Shown here: positions 56,901 through 64,000 of the stretch, one piece after another
How the letters are laid out: each line of letters begins with the position of its first letter
How positions within the stretch are numbered: position 1 is the first letter of the stretch
Assembly (NCBI RefSeq): GCF_000968135.1
Contig: NZ_FO538765.1
Location: 1,255,819-1,319,818 of the forward strand
Length of the DNA stretch: 64,000 bases
DNA from: Magnetospira sp. QH-2
Lineage (GTDB): Bacteria > Pseudomonadota > Alphaproteobacteria > Rhodospirillales > Magnetospiraceae
Direction of reading: 5' to 3'
The notes under the pieces: model-generated
Databases searched by the model: none
Seen by the model: the letters and a program-made list of their open reading frames with translations, nothing else
Told to the model about the DNA's origin: nothing
Program-made: the position numbers and the translations under genes

Positions 56901-59900
56901 GTGAGCCTTGATTCGACCCAGTTCGATTATCTGGCGGTCGGAGACAGCGTTGATCTTGAATTTTCCTATGACGTGATTGACGGCAATGGTGGATTTGTAG
57001 CGACCACGGCCACGGTGACCATCAACGGTGCCAACGATGCGCCGGTTGTCAGTGCTCCCGTCGTCGGTCCGACCGATGCGACGGAGCAATCCGCGGCCTA
57101 TGAAATCGACCTGCTGAGCAATGCTTCGGATGTGGATCGGGGGGCGGATCTTGATACAAGCACCGTATCAATCTCGGTTTCCAGCGGTCCTTCGCCAAGC
57201 AACCCAGTCACCTTTGTTGTCGACAATTTGACCGGCGTCCTCACGCTTGACCCGTCGCAGTTCGCCTATCTTTCCGGCACCGAGTCGGTGACGTTGGAAA
57301 TCAGCTATGACGTCATAGACAACGAAGGTGGGATTACGCCAACCACCGCGACAACGACCATTTCAGGCATCACAGCGGCCTACTATGCCTTTGCCGTCGC
57401 CGATGTGGGGACGGGGGCCGCCGATGAGATTCATGGTGGTTCAGCCAATGGGTTGACGGATTCCAACGTCCTGCGCATTGAATTTGATCCAGACAACATG
57501 CCCACCGCCGACCTATTGACGGTCCTGCAGGCCTACAATCAATCGGACACATCCGCCTACACGACGGATAGCCCCTATGCCATTGCCGACCTCAACATCA
57601 ATATTTCCGGTTGGACCAGCATTGAGACCGTGATTGTGCGCGATGGGGTGGCCTATCCCATCGATACCGATCCGGCGGCCGTGTTCATTGGGACACCGGG
57701 CAACGACGACGGTGCGGGCGGGGGGCTGGATCTTGATCTTGCCAATATCCTGTACGGAGATCGGGGGTCCGACGAGTTCTCCGGTGGGAACGAATCCGAT
57801 ATCCTCGACGGCGGTGCCGGTCGCGATACCCTGTCAGGCGATGATGGAAACGACTTGCTGCAAGGCGGTGAGGACAACGACATACTCATCGGCGGCAGCG
57901 GAGATGACGTCTTTGGAATCACGGGCACCGATCAGGGCTTTGACGATTTTGACGGCGGCACGGGCTCGGATACCATTCTCGGCAGTCAAGGTGACGATAC
58001 CATTGGTATTTTCGAGAGTTTTGGTCCCGCGGATTCGGTCGAAACCATTGACGGTGGTGACGGCTACAACGTGGTCGAAGGTAGCTATAAGAATAACCAG
58101 CTGGATTTCAGCGCCACCGAATTGCACAACATCGACCTGATAACCGGCGGGGCCGGAGTGGATGATATTATCGGATCCGATGGTGCGGATACCATCACCG
58201 GCGGAACATCCAATGATGTCCTGTCCGGCGGCGGCGGCGACGATGTTTTTCGCATTGACGGCAGCGCCGAGGGCTTCGATCTGTACGATGGTGGACAAGG
58301 CACCGACACCATCCTTGGCGGAGATGGCGATGATTCCATTGGCATCGACCAACTGTTTGATCCGACCCAATCCGTTGAAGTGATAGATGGCGGGGCCGGA
58401 TACAACGTGATTCAGGGCAGCTTCAATACCGACGTGATGGATTTCAGTGCCACGGAATTGTTGAATATCGACCTGATCGACGGCGGTAGTCGCTCCGATA
58501 CCATTATCGGATCGGATGGAGACGATACGATTTCCGGCGGTGTTTCCGATGACTCTCTTTCCGGCGGTGCCGGAAACGACGTGTTCTTGGTCAGTGGTTC
58601 GTCCGAGGGGTCGGATGCGTATTCCGGTGGCGCCGGTGTTGATACCATTCTCGGTAGTTCCGGTGATGACACCATCGGCTTATCTGGGACGTTCAACGCC
58701 ACCAACGGCATCAATGTGATTGATGGCGGGGCCGGAACAGATGTTATTGCCGGATCTTCGAGCGCAAATATCCTGGACTTCAGTTCCACCGTTCTGACGA
58801 ACATCGAGAGCATCGATGGCGGTGGTGGCAGTGACGTGATTACCGGAACGACCGGAGCGGACGTTATCGGCGGCGGCGCTGGCTCGGATCGAATCAATGG
58901 CGGCGGTGGGGACGACCAACTGTCGGGTGGCAATGGATCAGACACCTTTGTGTTTTCCAGCGCGGGCCATATCACCATCACTGACTATGCGACCGGGAAC
59001 AACAAGCTGGATTTCGATGCGGTATTCGAAACCTTGGGAATCGACTCTGGTGGCCAAGTTGTCATGCTCGATGACGCGGGAGATGGACAAACGGTCCTCA
59101 GCGTCGCCGATGGGGCGGGAAACACCGCTGAGTCCTTGTTTACGGTAACCTTGGCGGATACCGATTGGACCCAAAGCCAAGCCGCGACCAAGATAGCGTC
59201 CAGCCGGGTTGTTGAAGATGCCACGGACACTGTCGCACAGGTGGATATGGGCCTGGAAGACAACCAAGCCCTGACTTTCGATGGCGTTGATGACATGGTG
59301 ACCCTCGCCGATCCGGCGGCCCTGTCGCTGACCGGTGCGCTGACCGTCGAAGCCTGGATCCGACCCGACAGCCTGAGCGGCGATGCCCAGACCATCCTCG
59401 GCAATGATGAAATGGCTCTGCAATTGGATGGTGGCCTGTTGAACTTCACCCTGAATGCCGAGGGTCTGGATTATACCATTGCCTCCAACGGTGCGCTGAG
59501 CGAAGGCGAATGGATTCACATCGCCGGTGTCTATGATGGCACCAGTGGCGACATGTCGCTCTATATCAATGGCATTGCCCAAGATCAGACAGCCACGCCC
59601 GGGACTTCGGTCGATATTGGCGGACAGGCGCTGGAAGTGGGGGGGCTGGGCGGGGCATCCCTGTTCCAAGGCGCGGTGGAAGAAGTCCGGCTATGGAACG
59701 ATGTGCGGAGCGAGTCCGAGATCCAAGACACCATGGGGCGTCAGCTCAATGGCGATGAAGCGGATCTGGCGGGCTACTGGAATTTCAACGAAGGCGGCGG
59801 GACAACCGTTGCCGACGGCACCGGCAATGGCCACGACGGCACCGTGACCGGCGGGGCTAAGTTCACCAACTTGTCGCAGCCCACCGTGGGACAGGGCGAG

Positions 59901-60119
59901 ACCTACAAGGGCCTGTTGCTGGGTACCGATGCGGCGGGAGACTCGCTGACCTACGCCATGGCCGTGGATCCCGATCATGCCTCGGCCATGACTCTGAGTG
60001 GCAATACCTATACCTATGAAAACGACGGAAACAGTGCCGCCGACGATTCCTTTGCCGTCACCGTGACCGATTCCGCTGGGAATGAAACCACTGAAATCGT
60101 CCAGGTAGATATCACCTGA
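53931..60119 (+). CDS. Giant type I-secreted RTX adhesin-like protein (cadherin-like, RTX, LamG)
   Basis: The 2062-residue acidic protein has no Sec signal. Order: Ala/Gly/Glu-rich N-terminal region (1-~470) with several degenerate ~75-residue repeats containing 'EALASG'; acidic linker (~470-590); five cadherin/VCBS-like repeats of about 113 residues (~600-1160), two nearly identical at DNA level; RTX calcium repeats ('GGSGDDVF', 'GGAGNDVF' types, ~1255-1675) arranged in about three ~145-residue blocks; a LamG domain (~1765-1975); and a final cadherin-like domain ('YTYENDGNSAADDSFAVTV'). It is divergent from the type I secretion operon, its probable exporter. Surface adhesion or matrix function is inferred from the architecture. 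Confidence 0.9.
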   Translation: MEKEQNQDFMSEGTTASEIEGTQGETLMPTDSGADSMSSLELLLSGLATQGGIESAVADVVQAALAEALASGIQPEVAQQASDAFVAALVEALGDGLSPQAALDLAKGIFVQAQAQADQNAQNLDETWLTELSGRDADGRTVDQLSEIEVADLLEASPDMLGEVAEVFAQVLREALAQGSTLQEALSEARGAADGFLLNGLATAGGDSLLAALASGEGLDNEFMNSEAFREALGEALASGADLGVALELAAAAQAQLARAGEESDLELDPAAAMIAALAEGEDVDATLNDMVLAAGGDGGYLDALGDALAKGLGAASLEEAGQTIKSIAEARGDTQLTLSQVDQLLQTLATGGDVASLIRDMGGDVGAFEQALAEAMSNGQSLGTALPNAIAASQQVVESEALVDEGGSDILNALATGNADGLNGGEDFELALSTALEQGQDPDQAVTGANDAAQQIADALDGDTDTQVAANDTDDELDTFLDEGTAAGTEEPVVEEFVDDGTGDDEALPDEGFDEFETAAGGNDTPESNGNTWNGPSFGGDGQNGGGPGSLIGGSGNGIPTTTESRGTNSGDDGGDSDPGDTTTPDTATTPNLLPLVAGPLVVNSNEQSGDQDVDLLAGASDPDGGGALVISNLTLVSGNGVGVTVTGSVLTIDTDAYVYLAVGETEDLVYTYDITDGDGGSVTQTATLSVAGDNEQPTVSGVVTGPSGVTEDGTSFQIDLLRNASDEDLSDDLDTQSVSVNAVGGVLPLAPVAFTVDDGTGELDLDPAQFNYLAVGESVDLEVSYNVVDGNGGSVPTTATVTVNGANDGPAVSGVVTGPSGVTEDGASFQIDLLGNASDEDLSDDLDTQSVSVNAVGGVLPLAPVAFTVDDGTGELDLDPAQFNYLAVGESVDLEVSYNVIDGNGGSVPTTATVTINGANDAPTVSGVVVGPSGVTDDGSAIQIDLLGNASDDDLSDDLDTASVAVAVTGGIAPTDAVVFTIDNDSGQVSLDSTQFDYLAVGDSVDLEFSYDVIDGNGGFVATTATVTINGANDAPVVSAPVVGPTDATEQSAAYEIDLLSNASDVDRGADLDTSTVSISVSSGPSPSNPVTFVVDNLTGVLTLDPSQFAYLSGTESVTLEISYDVIDNEGGITPTTATTTISGITAAYYAFAVADVGTGAADEIHGGSANGLTDSNVLRIEFDPDNMPTADLLTVLQAYNQSDTSAYTTDSPYAIADLNINISGWTSIETVIVRDGVAYPIDTDPAAVFIGTPGNDDGAGGGLDLDLANILYGDRGSDEFSGGNESDILDGGAGRDTLSGDDGNDLLQGGEDNDILIGGSGDDVFGITGTDQGFDDFDGGTGSDTILGSQGDDTIGIFESFGPADSVETIDGGDGYNVVEGSYKNNQLDFSATELHNIDLITGGAGVDDIIGSDGADTITGGTSNDVLSGGGGDDVFRIDGSAEGFDLYDGGQGTDTILGGDGDDSIGIDQLFDPTQSVEVIDGGAGYNVIQGSFNTDVMDFSATELLNIDLIDGGSRSDTIIGSDGDDTISGGVSDDSLSGGAGNDVFLVSGSSEGSDAYSGGAGVDTILGSSGDDTIGLSGTFNATNGINVIDGGAGTDVIAGSSSANILDFSSTVLTNIESIDGGGGSDVITGTTGADVIGGGAGSDRINGGGGDDQLSGGNGSDTFVFSSAGHITITDYATGNNKLDFDAVFETLGIDSGGQVVMLDDAGDGQTVLSVADGAGNTAESLFTVTLADTDWTQSQAATKIASSRVVEDATDTVAQVDMGLEDNQALTFDGVDDMVTLADPAALSLTGALTVEAWIRPDSLSGDAQTILGNDEMALQLDGGLLNFTLNAEGLDYTIASNGALSEGEWIHIAGVYDGTSGDMSLYINGIAQDQTATPGTSVDIGGQALEVGGLGGASLFQGAVEEVRLWNDVRSESEIQDTMGRQLNGDEADLAGYWNFNEGGGTTVADGTGNGHDGTVTGGAKFTNLSQPTVGQGETYKGLLLGTDAAGDSLTYAMAVDPDHASAMTLSGNTYTYENDGNSAADDSFAVTVTDSAGNETTEIVQVDIT

Positions 60120-60237
60120 TCGGGAGAAAAAGGGCGCCACCCAGGGGTCATGGACACTCATCGAAGCGTTTTCGTTGATTTTTCCGCGCCATGCGGGAGA
60201 ATGGGGCCGAACGTCCGGTGAATTGAAGGGGCAAACG

Positions 60238-63183
60238 ATGAGTGCGGGGTCGGCAGGCGGCGCGGGGCAATCCAAGCGACAGCGGTTTTTCTTGATCCTG
60301 CTGGCTCTCATAATATTGAGTCTGGTGGCGTCCCTGATTATTCGCGAGACGGTTCTCGAACAAGAAGCCGAGGTCTTTTCCAAGCTGGCGGTGGTCGGGC
60401 CCATGAGCGGCCCGGACTCCCGGATTGGGCAATCCCTCAGGCAGGGTACCGAAATCTATATTGATCAGATTAACGATAAAGGCGGATTGGACGGCCGTCG
60501 ATTGGCGCTTGATGTCATTGATGACAGCGGTGCGACCGATGCCGTGGCTCAGCGAATTCGGGACATGGCCAAGGGGGATACCCTGGGTGCGGTGGGGCAT
60601 TGGCGGGATGATCGGGTTCGGGCCTTGGCCCCGACCTATGCGGAAAGCGGCCTGCCCTTGATCGTTCCGGCGGCTCTATCCGAGCAGGTCCTGCCCGAGG
60701 GACCCATCTTCGGCACCATGTTCGGGCGCGAGCAAGAGGCGCGGTTTTTGGCCAACTACGCCCGCAACGTGCTGGGCCACAAGCTCATGTCCATCATTCA
60801 GGACGTGGATGAATACGGGACCTCTCTGGCCGAACCGTTCGAAGCCACTTACCGCCGTTTCGGAACGGCCATCCGCTATAACTGGCTGTTTGATTCCAGC
60901 GCCACCGATCCCATGCCGCAACTCAAGAGGATCGTCGAGGAATTGAGCGAACGCAAGGATGCCGGGGCGTTGTTCCTGGCTGTTCGGGGCGAACATGGCG
61001 CGGCCCTCGTGCGGATGATCCGCGATGCAAGGCTGAAAAACGTCATTGTCGCTCATTCGGCCCTGAGCACGCAGAATTTCATGGAAGCCGTATCGGCGGG
61101 CCTTCCCAGCGGGGCGGACAAGGCCCGCTATACGGACGGAATCATGGTCTCCACGCCGCTGCTCTTGGATACAGCCAATGAGCAGGCCCAGGCCTTTGCC
61201 ACCCGGTACCGCGACCGCTATGGCGCGCCGCCCGATTGGGTGGCGGCCTATGCCTACGAGGCGGCGCACCTGTTGGTCAGCGGCCTGAAATCCGGAGGAG
61301 AAGAAGTGGCCTCCAAGGCGGTGAAGGATCTGCGTAAAACGGTTCTTTCATTCCTCGAAGACATGAAGATCGAAGGCAACGAAGTCGGCGGCATCGCCGG
61401 GTCCCGCGGCTTCGGCGAGGATCGCCGCAGTCGAACACCGGTTTTGATCGGGGCCTACAATGGTCTCGACATGGTCTCTGCCCTGACTCAGTTGCAGCCA
61501 ATCACCTCATATGGCCGCACCAATTACATCGGCGAATTGCGCAAGGGCAAGGTGCTCTATGTGAATGACCGGTTCATGTACCGCACCAACGTGGTTTACA
61601 CCGGCATCGACCTGAAAGACGTCTCCGAGATTTCCATCGAAGAGAACGCGGCACAGATGGAATTCGTCATCTGGTTTCGCTATCGGGGCAAGTTCGAACC
61701 CAACGATGTGGAATTCACCAATGCCGTTGAGCCCATTGAGCTCAAGGAACCCATCGACGAGCAACAGATCGGCGACATGACCTACCGGGCCTATCAGGTT
61801 TCCGGCAAGTTCTTGCTTAATTTTACCGAAACAGACCGTTTTTACGGCTCCCATGTGTTGGGTGTCAGCCTGTCCCACCGCAAGCTCAATCGCAACAATC
61901 TGCTTTATGTGGTCGACGTGCTGGGCATGAATTTACAGGGCGAGGATTCGGTGCTCGACCAGATCACCCGTCGCCAGGCCATCAACCCCAACATGGGTTG
62001 GGTGTCGGAGCGGGCCTGGCTGTCGCAGGATATCTCGCGGCGGGGTACGCTGGGCGATCCGGCCTATGTGGGTTACACCACCAACGCCCCGGAATTCTCG
62101 CGCATCGATCTGGGCGTGCTGATCAAGCGTGGCGAGGTGCAGGCGCGTGATTTTGTGCCCGCCGAATACTTCGTATATGTAGGCGTTTTTGGGCTGCTGG
62201 GCAGTGTGTTCGCTGTCTGGATGGACCGCAAAAGCAAGCGCCGTTTCTGGTTCGTGCAGTCCTGGTTCCTGCGTCTGATTTCCTGGCCTTTGCTGTTGAC
62301 GGCGGCGGGAAATCTGGCGTTGCAGAATGCCTTTCATCGCCTTGATGGCTATTACATCGACATCATTGTGATGGCCTATGACATGCTTTGGTGGATCGTA
62401 CCGGCACGCATCGCCGCGCTGGCCTTGGAGCGATTTATCTGGCTGCCTTTGGAAGAGCATACCGGGCGCACCATTCCCAACGTGGTTCGGGTCTTCGGCT
62501 CGGTGACCCTTTATTCCCTGGCCGTCTTCGGCATTATCGCCTTCGTATTCGATCAAAAAGTAACCTCTCTACTGGCTACTTCCGGTCTGTTGGCCATGAT
62601 TGTCGGCTTGGCCATTCAAGCCAATATTTCCAATATTTTCTCGGGTATTGTGTTGAATATCGAGCGGCCCTTCGCTGTGGGGGACTGGGTCCAGATCGGC
62701 GAGATGGAAGAAGGCCGGATCATCGATATCACATGGCGGACCACCCGGGTGCAGACCCGCGCCGGCTATGTGATCAGTGTACCGAATGGACAGGTGTCGG
62801 AGGCGGGTGTTCATAATTTCGATTCCGGGCCCGTGGTCCGTCTGGAAATCGAAGTGGAGGTGGATGCCCGCTATAACCACGACGTCACCGACGATATCAT
62901 GACCCGCACCGCTGAGAAGTTGCCCTATGTGGTCAAGGATCCGCAGCCGGAAGTACGCTTCACCGGCATGAAATGGAATCTGGGCTGGGTGGCGACCTAC
63001 GAGGTGCAGATCTGGATCGAGGATTACGGCATCCGGGAAGAAGTGGTCGAGGGAGTCCATGTGACTGTCTGGGACGAGCTGATTGCCAATGGCATCTATC
63101 CGTCGCCGGACACTCTTGAAAAAGGTTTCCTGCCGAAGTTCGAAGATTTAAAGCCGGATAACAGACCGGTTGAAGAGCATTGA
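60238..63183 (+). CDS. Periplasmic binding domain / pentameric-channel-like ligand domain / MscS channel fusion
   Basis: About 981 residues from the ATG at 60238. After an N-terminal membrane helix (about 18-38), residues ~50-430 are a type 1 periplasmic binding domain of the branched-chain amino acid receptor kind ('VVGPMSGPDSRIGQSLRQG', 'YAYEAAHLLVSGL'). Residues ~445-650 resemble the extracellular beta-sandwich of pentameric ligand-gated channels ('VVYTGIDLKDVSEISIEEN', 'FVIWFRYRGKF', 'LLYVVDVLGM', then 'IDLGVLIKRGEV'). Five membrane helices and an MscS core follow ('LLATSGLLAMIVGLAIQANISNIFSGI', 'GDWVQIGEMEEGRIIDITWRTT'). I read it as a ligand-modulated MscS-type channel. The middle domain call is the least certain. 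A CheY-like gene follows by 10 bases. Confidence 0.82.
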   Translation: MSAGSAGGAGQSKRQRFFLILLALIILSLVASLIIRETVLEQEAEVFSKLAVVGPMSGPDSRIGQSLRQGTEIYIDQINDKGGLDGRRLALDVIDDSGATDAVAQRIRDMAKGDTLGAVGHWRDDRVRALAPTYAESGLPLIVPAALSEQVLPEGPIFGTMFGREQEARFLANYARNVLGHKLMSIIQDVDEYGTSLAEPFEATYRRFGTAIRYNWLFDSSATDPMPQLKRIVEELSERKDAGALFLAVRGEHGAALVRMIRDARLKNVIVAHSALSTQNFMEAVSAGLPSGADKARYTDGIMVSTPLLLDTANEQAQAFATRYRDRYGAPPDWVAAYAYEAAHLLVSGLKSGGEEVASKAVKDLRKTVLSFLEDMKIEGNEVGGIAGSRGFGEDRRSRTPVLIGAYNGLDMVSALTQLQPITSYGRTNYIGELRKGKVLYVNDRFMYRTNVVYTGIDLKDVSEISIEENAAQMEFVIWFRYRGKFEPNDVEFTNAVEPIELKEPIDEQQIGDMTYRAYQVSGKFLLNFTETDRFYGSHVLGVSLSHRKLNRNNLLYVVDVLGMNLQGEDSVLDQITRRQAINPNMGWVSERAWLSQDISRRGTLGDPAYVGYTTNAPEFSRIDLGVLIKRGEVQARDFVPAEYFVYVGVFGLLGSVFAVWMDRKSKRRFWFVQSWFLRLISWPLLLTAAGNLALQNAFHRLDGYYIDIIVMAYDMLWWIVPARIAALALERFIWLPLEEHTGRTIPNVVRVFGSVTLYSLAVFGIIAFVFDQKVTSLLATSGLLAMIVGLAIQANISNIFSGIVLNIERPFAVGDWVQIGEMEEGRIIDITWRTTRVQTRAGYVISVPNGQVSEAGVHNFDSGPVVRLEIEVEVDARYNHDVTDDIMTRTAEKLPYVVKDPQPEVRFTGMKWNLGWVATYEVQIWIEDYGIREEVVEGVHVTVWDELIANGIYPSPDTLEKGFLPKFEDLKPDNRPVEEH

Positions 63184-63193
63184 GGGGCTGACG

Positions 63194-63625
63194 ATGAATG
63201 GCAAACAAGATCTGAGCAAGGTATCGGTGCTGCTGGTGGAGGATGAAGCCTTCATGAGGCGGCTCATTCAGCGCATGCTCGAAGACCTTGGGGTGGGCGA
63301 GATCGTGCTGGCTCAGGATGGCGGCGAGGCTGTTCAGTACATCCTTAACAATTCATACGCATTCACCCTCATCCTGCTGGACCTAGAAATGCCTCGGGTC
63401 AATGGATTTGAGGTGTTGAAGTATCTTCGCTCGGCGCCGGACGTGGGCAATCACGACCTGCCCGTGGTCATCCTCACTGGCCATGCGGAAAAGGAACGGG
63501 TGGTGCAGGCGGTGCAGTACGGCATTCATGGCTATCTGGTGAAGCCCGTATCCAAGGCCGACCTGATTTCGAAGATCAACCGGGCCATGACCAAGCCGCC
63601 CATCGATGCCAGTCATCTGAAATAG
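63194..63625 (+). CDS. CheY-like single-domain response regulator
   Basis: The 143 residues form one receiver domain: acidic pocket 'LLVEDEAFMRRL' (Glu16, Asp17), phospho-acceptor Asp63 in 'LILLDLEMPRVNGFE', switch Thr in 'VVILTGHAEKE' and Lys117 in 'GYLVKPVSKADL'. There is no output domain, so it must act by protein contact. The ATG at 63194 is preferred to one at 63170 that overlaps the channel gene. The nearest kinase lies 14 kb away, at 46856-49180, so pairing is unknown. Confidence 0.92.
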   Translation: MNGKQDLSKVSVLLVEDEAFMRRLIQRMLEDLGVGEIVLAQDGGEAVQYILNNSYAFTLILLDLEMPRVNGFEVLKYLRSAPDVGNHDLPVVILTGHAEKERVVQAVQYGIHGYLVKPVSKADLISKINRAMTKPPIDASHLK

Positions 63626-63634
63626 GGATTGAGG

Positions 63635-63823
63635 CTACCCTTCGCTGAAGGTCCCGCGCTTGGGGATTTGGCCCGTGGCGCCACAAATTATGCAATCCAC
63701 CATCTGATCGGGGCGGTAGCGCTCCGGTTGCTGTCGCCAGTCGCCGCTGCGCTGTGCGGTCAATCGTCCGTCTCCATCGCAATTGGGGCAGGGCTCAAAG
63801 CCGTTGCTGACAGGGCGATTCAT
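63635..63823 (-). CDS. Small DnaJ-type zinc-ribbon protein
   Basis: A 62-residue product from the ATG at 63823. Two knuckles, 'CPNCDGDGRL' and 'CIICGATGQI', match the CxxCxGxG zinc-binding repeats of the DnaJ cysteine-rich domain. Longer in-frame starts overlap the tautomerase gene and are not needed. It lies 10 bases after that gene's stop and is probably co-transcribed. Function unknown. Confidence 0.75.
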   Translation of the reverse strand: MNRPVSNGFEPCPNCDGDGRLTAQRSGDWRQQPERYRPDQMVDCIICGATGQIPKRGTFSEG

Positions 63824-63833
63824 GGGTTTTTTC

Positions 63834-64000
63834 TCAGGCAAAGGTTTTTCCGTTCCAGCCCCAAAAGGCACGCTCGGGGGAAGAAAATTCGATGTAGGTA
63901 CGATCCGCGGGAATGCCAAGGTTTGTTTCGACAAGGGCACTGAGCAATTCCGACAGGCCGTTGGTTTGATCGGTGCCGAGGCCCAGGCTCTTGAGCTGCA
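63834..64000 (-). CDS. MIF/phenylpyruvate tautomerase-family protein, 5' end outside the window
   Basis: The last 54 codons are visible and end with TGA at 63834-63836. The sequence 'SALVETNLGIPADRTYIEFSSPERAFWGWNGKTF' closely follows the MIF/macrophage-migration-inhibitory-factor-like tautomerase C terminus ('...IPADRIYIEF...WGWNG.TF'). The catalytic N-terminal proline is out of view. Such enzymes tautomerise keto-enol substrates; the bacterial role is often unknown. Confidence 0.85.
   Translation of the reverse strand, partial: QLKSLGLGTDQTNGLSELLSALVETNLGIPADRTYIEFSSPERAFWGWNGKTFA

Overview
This GC-rich window probably comes from an alphaproteobacterium, most likely Rhodospirillales. The evidence is the housekeeping content (ubiG, lysC, ptsP, a RodZ-type HTH protein, ispG, hisS, prfA, prmC, a DUF4167 protein, clpB), the TAXI/TRAP transport genes and the many chemoreceptor and two-component genes. 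I cannot name a species from sequence alone.

Layout. 1-2.0 kb: YeeE/YedE sulfur-transport membrane protein with a partial partner gene, and a secreted nuclease-like protein. 2.1-9.2 kb: DctB/DctD-type two-component pair, a good sigma-54 promoter, a TAXI binding protein, a fused TRAP permease broken by a 4-bp duplication, and a HAD protein. 9.3-12.35 kb: a soluble CZB chemoreceptor, then an IS110/IS1111-type element beside REP-like palindromes. 12.4-29.3 kb: core metabolism and translation genes ending in clpB. 29.3-29.8 kb: a candidate small RNA with its own promoter and terminator, then a two-level tandem repeat.

30.9-46.9 kb is the most unusual region: two divergent operons around an AT-rich control region. 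The leftward operon encodes a small four-helix membrane protein, a tubulin-like GTPase, a very large protein with an internal Hsp70/actin-type ATPase fold, and a secreted or membrane-anchored protein. The rightward operon encodes a membrane-anchored Sel1/SH3/VWA protein, a LolD/MacB-type ABC ATPase and FtsX/MacB-type permease, a periplasmic sulfatase-modifying-factor fold protein without catalytic cysteines, a glycine-zipper lipoprotein, a coiled-coil lipoprotein, a small membrane protein and an OmpA-like protein. The rightward set resembles the TagQRST plus PpkA-periplasmic-domain sensing module of type VI secretion, but no secretion genes or kinase are seen. I infer a trans-envelope machine coupling periplasmic sensing to two cytoskeletal-type NTPases; it may be undescribed.

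46.9-63.6 kb is a surface and sensing region: a Cache-PAS histidine kinase, a type I secretion operon (TolC, ABC, HlyD) transcribed divergently from a 2062-residue RTX/LamG adhesin-like protein, an apparent fusion of a periplasmic binding domain, a pentameric-channel-like ligand domain and an MscS channel, and a CheY-like regulator. The window ends with a tiny zinc-ribbon protein and the 3' end of a MIF/tautomerase gene.
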